Shown one piece after another: positions 1 through 9,179 of a stretch of 64,000 bases of DNA. Where the stretch lies: contig CM043944.1 in NCBI GenBank assembly GCA_014529385.2, forward strand, positions 173,230,740 to 173,294,739, read 5' to 3'. The translations under genes were made by a program, and so were the position numbers. A model generated the notes under the pieces. The model searched no databases and was not told the origin of the DNA. It worked only from the letters and a program-made list of their open reading frames with translations. The DNA is from Adiantum capillus-veneris (taxonomy: Eukaryota > Streptophyta > Polypodiopsida > Polypodiales > Pteridaceae). Each line of letters begins with the position of its first letter. The stretch's first letter is position 1.

Positions 1-1610
1 TCTGGTTGTTTGGGTTCTTCTGGTGGGTAATACACAGTTGGAGACATGTGTGCACCAGATTCTTCATAATAGGCTTGAACAGGCACTAAGGCTTGTTCTT
101 CCTGATTCTCTAAGGTTGGTGCATATCTAATGCCCACTGGTCTTGCTCCTGGTAAAGGTGGTTGTTGTCCCAATACCGGTTGCGGTCTTTCTATCCCCAT
201 AGGTCCTGGTACATTTCCCGTTGGGTATCGAGGTACTGGATGTACCTGAGGTGGTGCTAATTGAGCAGGAGGTGCATACTGACGCTCCCTTACATACCCT
301 TTGTTGTAATAGCACTCCTCTGTTGGATGGTTTGTCCATTTTTGTTCAATAGCACACCATTTCAGTGGTTTTGGCAATGGTTTTTGGTATGGTGCCATCC
401 TTTTTAGAGCATCTTCTATCATTTGCTCTACATTTGGCATGGTTGTTGTTTGAACATTCTTTTTAGTGGTAGTCTCGCTCGCTACGGAGGAAGAGCTACT
501 GGATGCAAAATCTGTATCCGCTGACACCTCTCCATAAACCGTACAGTTATCCACTAAGTACAATGCTTCTCTCGTTACTTGCTCGAAACTTGTACAAGCT
601 TTCAAGTGCAAGTCCTTCTTGAGAGTGTCGTTTCTCAATCCTTCAATAAAGAGAACAGATAGTCTGTCATCTTGTGGTCGTTCACGTACTGGACATCTCT
701 CAATGTATTGTTTGAAGCGAAGTGAAGCTTCCTTCACTTTTTCGTGTTCTCTCTGTTTAAAAGCATATATTTGTGAGACCGTATTGTGCTTAATCCCTCG
801 TTTTGAGAATTCCTCAGCAAACTCTCTTAGCAAATGGTCAATGTCATGGAATCCCCCTCTGTTCAGTGGTTGAAACCATGTCAATGCCGTACCTTCTAGA
901 GTAAGACCAAATCCCTCGTATTGTGTATGGAAATCTGTTATCTGCTCAGCTCTTAAGACTTGCTTAAAGAGTGACACATGTGCATACGGATCTCCTGAAC
1001 CACCATACTTCTTTGGCATACACTTGGCTACTTGAGATGGTCTCATACGTCTATGGTCTGCTACCAATCTCATTGCTCCTGTGTCCCGGCTAAAGCTTTC
1101 TCTAGCATCATGGACTTCATGGGTTACCCTTGTCGGTTCCCCTGCCCTGAGTCTACTACTAGGAGGTAAATGTGATGGTTCCGCTTCGAACCTTGGACCT
1201 GGAGTGGTATACGTGGGGATTGGAACTGCACTACCTCGATTCGTATCCATTGACTCTCTGGAATGTAATGATCCCATTGGTCCGGGCTTCGAGTACTGAG
1301 GTTGACTGAAAGAGTCAGCAGCCTGAGTTCTTTGTCCTCTTGTCGTCATTAGGTTTTGCACTCCATTTGTTGGTGCTGGTCTTTGTGAGCTAGAAGTAAC
1401 ATAATACTGATGTAGTGGTCCCCCAAAGTATGTATATCCTTCTAATTCTTTCTTGCCCATTGTTGAGTATTGCCTCCCATACTTGTCGTGAGCGGCAATT
1501 TTCACTTCCGATCCCTCTGTGTAGGTAAAGACATAAAGTCTTTTTTGGTCTGTCAACTCTCTGGTGTAGGGTTCTTCACATCTATAATAGAGATCTTGCT
1601 CCCCATTATT
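1..1610 (-). CDS. gag: Element A Gag, capsid and nucleocapsid-linker part (partial)
   Basis: Reading the minus strand in one frame from about 1610 to base 1, I find no stop codon in over 500 codons. The frame is open to the window edge. It covers a Retrotrans_gag-like capsid (YEGFGLTLEGTALTWF and EEFSKRGIKHNTVSQIYAF are landmarks), a Ser-rich linker, the KWCAIEQKWTNHPTEECYY segment, and a Pro/Gln-rich tail. Each block has a clear counterpart in element E at 48120-49200. The zinc knuckles expected next, as in E, would lie beyond base 1. It joins the N-terminal part (1553-2212) through a single frameshift near 1595-1610. By family role it would form the particle that packages the element RNA. 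An intact frame this long suggests the copy is fairly young. Confidence 0.8.
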
Positions 1611-2212
1611 ATATTTGTATAGCCCACATAGATGTTATCATTGTTGATCCTTGTAGTTTCATTCTCTCTTCTTAACCTCGCATTAGGGAAGTTCATTATT
1701 GGTGCTTTCTCCTCGAGTTCTTCATCTAATTTGGCTTTGGTGCCCCTCAATCCCCACTTGTCCACAATGTTAGGGTTTAGGACTACCAAGTACATGGTAC
1801 CCTCGTCATATAGATATCTATCTCCGCTATAGCTCACAGGCACTAAGTCCTTGAACTCACTAGGTCTATCTTCTATCTTTACACAATAGTGGTCCATTCC
1901 ATCTTTGTAGATCTTGGCACCTTGCTCATTGTCGTACTGATATTTTATGAACAATAGCTTCATTGTGGCGGAAGGGTTTGATGATCCTGCTGCCATATTT
2001 TCTCTGTTGTTCAGGTTCAAGTGTTCCAAGTGTTCGGTGAAAATCTCGTAAGATCTCTCCGAAGAAGTATCAGAAACACTTCCTTCAAAGATCGGCTCTA
2101 ATGGTTGCACCCAACTTTGTTTTACACTTCCCTCGGTTGATATGACACTTGCTTGTTCCCCTTGTTTTGGTTGGTTATTCTGGAGATTCCTGCCCGATCT
2201 CAAATTCATCAA
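1553..2212 (-). CDS. gag: Element A Gag, N-terminal part
   Basis: A 219-codon ORF starting MMNLRSGRNLQN at 2212. The start is supported by the matching MYLRSG start of gag in element E (46885), followed in both by a Thr/Ser/Glu stretch with a DTSSE motif. The middle (RPSEFKDLVPVSYSGDRYLY) matches RPAQRLD...DDGDRFRDE in E. The ORF ends at a TGA (1553-1555) that lies in the wrong frame. The homologous continuation, reading YYRCEEPYTREL, is in another frame from about 1600 downward, so there is one frameshift inside an AT-rich run near 1595-1610. No cysteine-histidine motif is present in this part. It is the matrix-like region upstream of capsid. Confidence 0.75.
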   Translation of the reverse strand: MMNLRSGRNLQNNQPKQGEQASVISTEGSVKQSWVQPLEPIFEGSVSDTSSERSYEIFTEHLEHLNLNNRENMAAGSSNPSATMKLLFIKYQYDNEQGAKIYKDGMDHYCVKIEDRPSEFKDLVPVSYSGDRYLYDEGTMYLVVLNPNIVDKWGLRGTKAKLDEELEEKAPIMNFPNARLRRENETTRINNDNIYVGYTNIIMGSKISIIDVKNPTPES

Positions 2213-2376
2213 TTCCCCTAAAGGACTTTAACTTTTCCGTCTCGGCAATTTGTTTTCCCAAGTTTTTGTGGTCAGAATTGATCCAGACTGATTGATACTT
2301 GGTCAATTGTTTAATCTTGTCAGTTGGACAACTTCTGTTTCATCAAGTGAGAATTTTGTTGCAGTTATGCTGAAAA

Positions 2377-2400
2377 AGACATTATACGCGTATGATGTCT
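2377..2400. repeat. Palindrome A-4 (ACGCGT core)
   Basis: A 24-bp inverted repeat with one mismatched pair, centred at 2388.5. The sense-strand box (GACCAAGTATCAAT on the minus strand) starts at 2304, 75 nt downstream when an 18-bp core is used as reference. Confidence 0.85.
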
Positions 2401-2656
2401 TTTTTCACAGATTTGGACTATTTTGGTTATGCTCACTCTCAGTAGACCCCTTATGCTCTGTCCACTCACAAAATTCAGTTTGAACTCTGTTTGAGCAAGT
2501 TATGGCTAATTTAGGCTTTTCTTGGCAATTTTCCGCTTGTGACTTGTTTTGGGTCAATTGTGATCCAAACGGGATGAAACTTAAAATATAACCTGTAGAC
2601 AGCTATTACAATGGATCTGTGTTGGCAAAGTATCAAAATATGTCCAAAATTAGGTC

Positions 2657-2684
2657 AAAGACATCATACGCGTATGATGTCTTT
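2657..2684. repeat. Palindrome A-3 (ACGCGT core)
   Basis: A perfect 28-bp palindrome centred at 2670.5. It shares its inner 18 bases with A-1. A weaker box-like stretch (AAGTTTCATCC on minus) lies about 75 nt downstream in the sense direction. Confidence 0.9.
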
Positions 2685-2782
2685 TTTCATTAATTTGGGT
2701 CAAGACTTGATATTTATGCTTTCTACAGTGTTTGTAACAATTTTGTCAGGTCAGATATCAAAAATAAGCAGTGGATGTGCTA

Positions 2783-2810
2783 AAAGACAGTATACGCGTA
2801 TGATGTCTTT
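2783..2810. repeat. Palindrome A-2 (ACGCGT core)
   Basis: A 28-bp imperfect palindrome centred at 2796.5, with mismatches about six bases from the centre. On the minus strand the box-like ATAAATATCAAG starts 68 nt downstream. Confidence 0.85.
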
Positions 2811-3069
2811 TGTCCCAGATTTTGACTATTCTTGGTTTTAAGCCTTCTCCAATGTTTATAATTGAGTCTCAAGTGTTTTTGTCAGGTTTGAATGTAAAAA
2901 CAAGATCCGAATCCCAAATTTCCTGTTCTTTGCATTTCTTGGGCTCCGACTTGTCTTTTTGGGTTTCTTTGAGTGTTGATGTTCTTGTTTTAAGTTGAAA
3001 TTAGGGTATAACCCCCCTTTTGAACACTCTGGTAAAGTCAAAATTTCTGTTTTGGTCTTTGTTTGGTCA

Positions 3070-3099
3070 TTTAGACATCATACGCGTATGATGTCTAAA
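3070..3099. repeat. Palindrome A-1 (ACGCGT core)
   Basis: A perfect 30-bp palindrome centred at 3084.5, the longest of the set and the nearest to the PBS. The minus-strand box ACCCTAATTTCAAC begins 68 nt downstream. Confidence 0.9.
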
Positions 3100-3609
3100 G
3101 TTGTAGATTTCCAGTTTTTTGGCACAGAATCCTTCCTAAAGCTTTCTCAAGTGCTCAACAGCTCCCAGATACACAGAAAATTTCTCTGACTTTTGTTTAT
3201 TGCAAGTTTCACTACTAACTCGACGGTTTAGTGATTTAACATGCAATCAACCATATCAAGCAAATACTCCAATGATTCCTAGCTCTAGGATCAAATGAAG
3301 TCCTACCTAAGCTATTCCTAATCATAAAATGGGTTTGGTAATTGTGATTTTAAAGAGATCCACTGTCACTCACGGACTAGCAAATTCTTCTTCTATCAAC
3401 AACTACTCAACACCAACAAAACAACAAACAAATCTAAGCTAAACTAAAAATACTGTCAACACGGAAGACCCAGGAATACCCCACTTCCTAATATCTCTCG
3501 AGATCTTCGAAGTCCACCACTCCTAGATCTTTTCTAACTAAAGTATACAAAGTAGTTTATACGACTCACCTCATAGGATTAGTCTAAGGTCACCTACTTA
3601 GGGCTCTCG

Positions 3610-3627
3610 TCCCCGGCAACGGCTTCA
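3610..3627 (-). other. Element A primer-binding site (tRNA-Asp)
   Basis: The minus strand reads TGAAGCCGTTGCCGGGGA one base after the LTR end. It matches the 3' end of plant tRNA-Asp (TGGCGCCGTTGCCGGGGA as PBS) at 16 of 18 positions. Asp-tRNA priming is typical of Athila-like elements. Element E has the same PBS type. Confidence 0.85.
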
Positions 3628-3628
3628 A

Positions 3629-4557
3629 TGTTAAGGCGGTTACGCCGCTAGCGGAAGCTAAATAGCGAGAACTCAACCAACAACAGAATTTGTCAGACGA
3701 GGACGGAGCTTGACCCACAGGCGCATGGAAACAACTAGGTGGGTGTCAAATCACCTACTCGACCTTCTAATGACAATCACTACTAAGGAAATCAAATCTA
3801 AGTTCTAAAATACGCAAGTGACTGAAATCCGTACTAAGAACGAATGCTATACGAAACAGGATCTAGAATCATTGAATCGATCTTAAACTCAAGGGGAAGT
3901 CTATACACTAGGTAAGAACACCCTAAAGACTTGAACTGCAAAATCAACCTATAACCACTCCGTGCGGTAAACGCGTATGAAGACAGGCCGAAAAATACAG
4001 GTGACCGAAACTTGACCCCGATGGTGCTAATGCGTAGCTCTACTCGTTGTGGTTCTATAGATATGCTGCACGCTCAATTCCGACACACGAGTTGGAAGAA
4101 AACTCACACCGAAGCTCGTAGGAACTTACCACACATAGAAGCCGATAGCGCGCACTCTTGGTATCTGTGCGCCGTTGCTAAGACAATGGCGGTGTCGCTT
4201 CTCCAATGGCGGCTCCGTAGCCCGCGTAGCAAGAAGATAAGACTCTCTCACTCTCTCTTTCTCTCTCTCAGACACAGTCACGGCGCTCAAAAACTCACTT
4301 TTTTTAATGATCTGAATCCCTTAGGTTACAAAAACTTTGGCTTATATACCTCAGCCTTGGAGGTGAGAACATCTCTAACTAATTACATCAGCAAGTGAAA
4401 TTACTTCGGGATTACAAGCTGGAAACTCAATTGAGTCCCGTTACTTAATGAATGGCTCAAATCAAAATTAATGTCGGAAAGACATTTATTACAATCAATG
4501 GTTACAAAATGATGAGTGTGAGCAAAAATGTGGGTGTGATCCTCTGCTGTCTCAACA
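3629..4557 (-). mobile_element. Element A 5' LTR
   Basis: 929 bp, starting TGTTGAG at 4557 and ending AACA at 3629 on the minus strand, directly followed by the PBS. A TATA-like TATATAAG lies at 4341-4348 on the minus strand, and a GA-rich tract (CT on plus, 4238-4280) follows it. In element E the GA tract also lies downstream of the TATA box. At 3968-3981 there is a half copy of the leader palindrome (ACGCGTATGAAGAC on plus). Only one LTR is in the window, so the boundaries rest on the PBS, the TG...CA ends and the break in copia B. Confidence 0.8.
4341..4348 (-). promoter_or_regulatory. Putative TATA box in element A LTR
   Basis: TATATAAG on the minus strand, about 210 bp into the LTR and upstream of the GA-rich tract, the same position as TATAAAAG in the LTRs of element E. 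Confidence 0.5.
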
Positions 4558-5867
4558 CCACGTAACTGCTGAGGGATGTGAGCATAAGCAAGACAACCAA
4601 AAACACGAAGATAACTGACTGAAGGTTTTCTCTCATACCAAGCTTCATATGGAGTAATGGTCTTCAAGGCACGAGTAGGACACCTGTTCAAAACATGTGC
4701 TGCACAAGCAACTGCCTCAATCCATAGCTTATGAGGCAAACTTTTAGCCTTGAACATACATCTAGCCGTCTCCATCAAAGACCTGTTCTTTCTTTCTGCA
4801 ACACCATTCTGTTGTGGTGTGTATGGCATAGTGCATTGGTGTTTAATGCCTTTCTTTCCCAAAAAATCCTTAAATGCACCTGACATGTATTCACCTCCTC
4901 GATCGGTACGAAGAGTCTGTACTTTGCAACCTGTTTCATTTTCAACCATGGCGACATAATGTTGAAAAACTGCAAACACATCTGACTTTGCTTTGAGTGG
5001 ATACACCCAACAAAACCTGGAAAAGTCATCAATGAAGGTCACAAAATAAAGGTTGTTTCCTATAGATGGCGTCCTCATAGGACCACATACATCACTGTGT
5101 ACAAGCTGCAACTTTCGTGTCGCTCTAACTGAACCATCCTGCGAAAATGAAAATCTGTGCATCTTTCCAAGAACGCAACCTTCACATACATGTCTTGGTG
5201 GCATCTCCAATAAAGACAAATCATGCACCATATTATGACGTTGTAAAGTCATCAAACTGCCATAACTAACATGCCCGAATCTAGCATGCCACAACTCAAC
5301 ATCCTGCATGGCCTGAGTCTTTGTTTCTGCAATACATACCTGAATCTGCTTTTCATAACGATCTAGCACAAATAGTCCATTTTTCAGCGTACCTGTAGTG
5401 ATAAGAGAATAACCATTCTCTCGATCTCGTACAACACATCTGTCATCCTCAAAAATGACCCGAAGACCATTTTTTGCAAGAGAGGATACAGACAACAAAT
5501 TCTTCTTGATCCCTGGAACATATAAGACATCTGGCAAGCATAAATCTGAACCATCTGAAATGGTAATCAAAATCTTACCAACGCCTTTGATTGGATAAGA
5601 AGCATTATTTGCACATGTCACCTTCTTTCCTGCTGGAGCTGCATCCAATGAACAAAACAAATCCTTCCTTGAAGTAATATGCCTGGATGCACCACTATCA
5701 AAGTACCAAATCATTTGTGTCTTGTCAACACTGTAAGCAGAAAAATCTGAACATACTACAAAAGCATAAGAATCCTGCACAAAGTTTGCAGACTCTTCTT
5801 TAGCTGTAGAAGAATCACCAGAAGCTGAAACAACCAAACTTGACTCTTTCTTCTTTTCTTTAGCAAT
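4558..5867 (-). CDS. pol: Copia Pol: protease and integrase (partial)
   Basis: The frame continues from gag after a single TGA. The protease active site is WYFDSGASRHIT. Next come the GAG-pre-integrase zinc-binding region (LWHARFGHVSY ... CEGCVLGK) and the integrase core with all three acidic residues: D in LVHSDVCGP, D in LRTDRGGEY and E in QQNGVAERKNR. The end of the core (RVFGCLAYAHIPQQLRG) is the usual point just before RT. There the copia sequence ends, and the remaining codons of the open frame (to 4401) are LTR sequence of element A read in frame. Copia integrase inserts element cDNA into host DNA, and the protease cuts the Gag-Pol precursor. The class is clear from the motif set; the Tork assignment is inference. 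Confidence 0.9.
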
Positions 5868-6725
5868 TCACTTTTTACACTCACTAATGTAGTGACCAGG
5901 TTTCTTGCAGTAGTGACATTTACCTTTCTTCTTGGACTTGTCGGAATCACCTTTAGACTTCTCTGAAGATTGTCCTGCACTAGACTTGGAGTGATGAGCA
6001 CTCTCTTTACCCTTGTTTTTGTTCTGTACAACAAGAGCATGATCCATACCATCCACCTGTAAAGACTTGTTCTTACGTGATTGATCCTCCTGCAATAGCA
6101 AAGCCACTAACTCTTCAAAATGAAGAGGCTCAGGATTAGCTCGCAAAGACAGAGTCAAAGAAGTCTGAAAAGTCAAATAAGATGGTGGTAGTGAATTGAG
6201 TGTTTTGGAAACCAAGTCCTTCTCTGGAATCACTTCATCAATGCTAAGCAATTGCTCTTTAAGATCCCGGATTTTTGTAAGATGCTCGACGATATCGTCA
6301 CCTTCGTCCATCTGTATTTTGTCAAGTTGTTTCTTCAAAAACTCTATTTTGGCAGCGTTTCTTCCTCCAAACATAGCTTGCAGAGTGTTCCAAGCATCCT
6401 CAGAAGTTCTGCAAGATCTGATATGTGGTGTGATTGTCCTCTTTATGGTTAAGGCAATCACAGCCATAGCTTGTGCATCTTTAGTATCCCATCTCTTTTG
6501 CTCTGGAGTGACTTGTGAGGGTCCTGCACCAACAACTGCACCACGACCAGGCGTGGCAGGTGCAATGCTACCTTGACGAACTTCATCTCCAGATACATAA
6601 TCCCACAATCCTTTACCAACCAAAACATTTTTGGCCATAAAAGACCAAAGAGAATAGTTGGTACCATCCAATTTGTCTTCGGATGTAAACGCACCAAAAA
6701 TCTCTTTCTCCGTAGATTGAGCCAT
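5868..6725 (-). CDS. gag: Copia Gag
   Basis: Starts MAQSTEKEIFGAF at 6725. An upstream in-frame start is possible, but this ATG fits the family N-terminus. The UBN2/DUF4219-type capsid follows (LDGTNYSLWSFMAKNVL, then AWNTLQAMFGG). A Lys/Ser-rich linker leads to one CCHC zinc knuckle, CHYCKKPGHYISEC, which binds RNA. The frame ends at a TGA (5868-5870) two codons after the knuckle, and the same frame runs on into protease. In relatives gag and pol form one long ORF, so this TGA is most simply a recent nonsense mutation. Readthrough cannot be excluded from sequence. Confidence 0.88.
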   Translation of the reverse strand: MAQSTEKEIFGAFTSEDKLDGTNYSLWSFMAKNVLVGKGLWDYVSGDEVRQGSIAPATPGRGAVVGAGPSQVTPEQKRWDTKDAQAMAVIALTIKRTITPHIRSCRTSEDAWNTLQAMFGGRNAAKIEFLKKQLDKIQMDEGDDIVEHLTKIRDLKEQLLSIDEVIPEKDLVSKTLNSLPPSYLTFQTSLTLSLRANPEPLHFEELVALLLQEDQSRKNKSLQVDGMDHALVVQNKNKGKESAHHSKSSAGQSSEKSKGDSDKSKKKGKCHYCKKPGHYISECKK

Positions 6726-7101
6726 ACTGTGGATGCACACAAGAGAGCAAAAGAACCTCCAAGAGATTCAAAAATCTCCTCTCCAATGCAAGCAAAACTC
6801 TACACAAAATCTCAGCACAAAGCTAAGACAAGCCGCTTCCCAAAAGAACTGTTTACCTGAAGAAAATCTGTCAAAAAGCACACCCTCTTGATCTAAACGC
6901 CTCCGAAAAGTAACTTCTGCTACGGTGCTCAGAACAAAATTATGAGGGCTTCGAAAGGGGGGTAAAACCCCAGGTCGTCTATTCAGAATACTCCCGGAAC
7001 GTCGAGGATGCTCCCACGAGCAAATTTTCCGAAAACTGTCTGAAAACTGCGAATGCTCGCACGGACGCGAAAACGCAAGTAGAGGCTCTGGAAATCACCT
7101 C

Positions 7102-7113
7102 GCTCTGATACCA
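7102..7113 (-). other. Element B primer-binding site (initiator tRNA-Met)
   Basis: The minus strand reads TGGTATCAGAGC two bases after the LTR end. This is the standard plant initiator-Met PBS of copia elements. The leader between it and gag (6726-7101) has no other recognisable feature. Confidence 0.9.
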
Positions 7114-7115
7114 AT

Positions 7116-7376
7116 TGTTGAAGATGATGAAACAGGAAACAGAAGGAAGACAACAACTCAGAGTAGGAAGAAGATGGAGAAGGAGAAGACACAGAGCTTG
7201 CGTACGAGATCTCTGTAGTCTATCTCTCTGTATTGGAATAATAGTGTATATAAACTCAGAGCTATAAAGCTTATATGAAACCCTAAGAGATAAGGTGTCC
7301 TTTCACACCAGATGTCCAGGGGGAAAAACCCAGTGGGAGAAAAGTGCCCCTGGTGAAGCGCGTATACACACTAACA
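7116..7376 (-). mobile_element. Element B 5' LTR (approximate start)
   Basis: The inner end (…CTTCAACA on the minus strand at 7116) is fixed by the PBS. The outer end is less certain. I chose TGTTAGTG at 7376 because TGTT...AACA gives a terminal inverted repeat. A start a few bases away (TGTAGTAG at 7384) is also possible. No second copy is in the window. Confidence 0.5.
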
Positions 7377-7389
7377 CTACTACATGCCT

Positions 7390-8520
7390 ACAGTAATTAT
7401 GATCAACTCTTCTAGCTTGAGCAATATCTAGGATAGCTAAGATGCTTAGGCCACAGAGAATATTACTTGAAGCTTTGGAACTAACACCTTGCTCATTTAG
7501 TGGCTTAGTTTCCCGACTCTGACTATTATGCCATGTATTCTTAATGGCGACTTGGACTTGCCTGTTCAAGGCCAAAAACCCAATTCCATAAGTTCTAGAA
7601 ATTTAGGCCTCTTTCAATTCTCTCTGAGTTGGTTGGCATATTTTGGCTCCTCTTGACTTGCTTGTTTTATGTTGACACTACTTTGTGAAACAAGTCCTTC
7701 AGCTCTTGTAGTAGGGATTGTTGTAGCCTTTGTGTTATTTCCCATGAAAAGCAATTGTCAATAGGTGTGGGTTCATTGTGATTGATTTTTCACATATGTT
7801 GGAACCCACCTTGTCTTTGGTCCTTGTGTGACCGCCTTTGGCATTTGCTATTTTGCTTTGGCTTGATGGAGACTAGGCTTTGGTATCCATACCTGATTGT
7901 TTCCATCATAGAAGCCTTGCTTTGTAGTGGGAAACAAGGTATCCATCTAGATGTTGCATGACCCTTAGTTGTGTTTGGCTTTTGTTGGCTCTTGGTTGTC
8001 ATTGCTTGCTTTTGGATGGAAGCTTGTGTTGCTTGATCTCTTTTGGTTGTTCTAGATTGAGCTACAGCTTTTGGTAGCCATATTTGAGTGTTATCTTCAA
8101 AAAATCCTTGTGCTTTGAGTAGCTTGACTAGAATCATTCGATGTTTCACCTGTTTGTGTTGGGTAGCTTGGGTAGCTTGGCTGAGGTCTGACTTCGATAC
8201 CCATAATTGTTGTGTTTCTTGTTTGGAAGATCTTTTTTTGGACCTTTTGTTGCTGTTATTTCTTGAATTGTTGGTCTTTCGTTGATGGCTCTGCTTGCTA
8301 CTTGTAGAAATTCGTTCTTGAGGTGAGTAGATCCAGGCCATTACTTTAGGCTTTTTGGCCCAAACATTAGCGTTTCCTTGGACGTAGCCCTGAGTAGTGA
8401 TTGACTCATTTGATGCTACCCACCCTGTCACTTTTTGTTGTTGAAGTTGAACTTGTGCTTCATGTATCCAAATTGGGTCGTTGACTTTGATATGCTCTTT
8501 GGATACCAACACTTGGCTGA
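7390..8520 (-). pseudogene. Element C post-integrase tail with repeated tryptophan motifs
   Basis: An open stretch of about 240 codons (7790-8512), Gln/Lys/Ser/Thr-rich. It carries a loosely repeated motif around tryptophan: DPIWIHE, VTGWVAS, ANVWAKK, MAWIYSP, QLWVSKS, QIWLPKA. The same kind of motif (QVWVRRT, QVWLKLD, LVWHPKL) occurs in element E at 55480-55690, also right after the second protease-like domain. Similar but broken sequence continues to about 7390. I do not recognise a domain. Function is unknown. Confidence 0.5.
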
Positions 8521-8806
8521 TACTCGTTGGCTTCTTCTAGATGCTTTTTTGTGACAGAAACTTTGGTTGATAGACTTTTTGCTTTGGTTTCCATTGCATT
8601 GTTGATGGTGTGGCTTGTGATGTAGAAGACTTGCGGAAAGTTTAATGGAGGTTCGTTGAAGGTAAAGTTGTCTTTCGAGGTTGATTTTCTTCAGTGTTTA
8701 CCTTTGCTTTACATTTTTCTGCAATTGTTAGTGATTTCTTCTCCACATGGATTTAAAAAGCTTCATGGACTCTTACTAATGTTGTTGTTCAAGCTTTTGA
8801 TTGTTG

Positions 8807-9110
8807 TCAAAAGAAGATGTTCCTCCAGCTTTCTGTCAGGACCAGACTCTCTTTGATGTGATGGGAGTCAATTATGTGGAAAGTATCCTTGTACTCCCTA
8901 GTACTCAACTTAAGTACGACTTCTGCCATGCCAAAGCTAGGAATTGGAATTTTTGAACTTGTGTACATGATCTCCTCTAGCTCAGTGATTGGATGCTTTC
9001 CCATCATTATCCACGTTCCATAAGACATTAGATTCTTTGTCGCTTCTGGATGTATCATAGCCAAACATGTGATTTTAAGTCCTGCTTCTCCACATATGCT
9101 GAAATTTGAT
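8807..9110 (-). pseudogene. Element C post-integrase retropepsin-like remnant
   Basis: The minus-strand frame (LKITCLAMIHPEATKNLMS ... KDTFHIIDSHHIKE ... LTESWRN) aligns without gaps to the second protease-like domain of element E (54990-55250; ALLDTGTKLSVIS ... TNKFHV ... ILAM). The catalytic DTG of E is replaced by HPE here, so this copy would have no protease activity. It sits directly upstream of the tryptophan-motif tail, as in E. Confidence 0.55.
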
Positions 9111-9179
9111 CACTATTGGTGGAGACACTCGATCTTTTGTTGCATCCTTATCCTTCTCTTGATCTTGAGCCCGAGAGAT

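Larger units (their letters stand above)
2213..3609 (-). other. Element A leader with four CGCG-core palindromes
   Basis: About 1.4 kb of non-coding sequence between PBS and gag. It holds four palindromes with core CATCATACGCGTATGATG, centred near 2388, 2670, 2796 and 3084, spaced 282, 126 and 288 bp. Each is followed on the element's sense (minus) strand by a box resembling CACCAAATTTCAAGG. The flanks of the palindromes are loosely repeated as well. I see no ORF with recognisable content here. A role in packaging, dimerisation or regulation is inference only. Confidence 0.75.
1..4557 (-). mobile_element. Element A: OTA-like Ty3 retrotransposon, 5' part (truncated by window edge)
   Basis: A minus-strand LTR element whose 5' LTR (3629-4557), Asp-tRNA PBS (3610-3627), leader (2213-3609) and gag (2212 down to base 1) are in the window. 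The rest lies off the left edge. Gag is collinear with that of element E on the plus strand, sharing for example the stretch KWCAIEQKWTNH and a proline-rich tail beginning RPQPVLGQQPPLPG, so A and E belong to related lineages. The LTR begins TGTTGAG exactly where the integrase-to-RT part of copia element B breaks off, so A appears to have inserted into B. The expected 5-bp target duplication on this side would be CCACG at 4558-4562 (plus strand). The other copy is outside the window, so this is unconfirmed. Confidence 0.85.
4558..7376 (-). mobile_element. Element B: Tork-like Ty1/copia retrotransposon, 5' part
   Basis: LTR (about 7116-7376), initiator-Met PBS (7102-7113), gag and pol up to the end of integrase are present on the minus strand. 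The coding sequence then stops abruptly at 4558, where the LTR of element A begins. RT and RNase H must lie beyond element A, off the left edge. B is well preserved: gag and pol share one reading frame, interrupted by one TGA. Confidence 0.85.

Noticed and set aside
2377-3099. Palindromes as leftovers of MluI/NruI cloning linkers
   Set aside because: The symmetric sequence extends to 18-30 bp, is different in the two elements, and sits within natural flanks.
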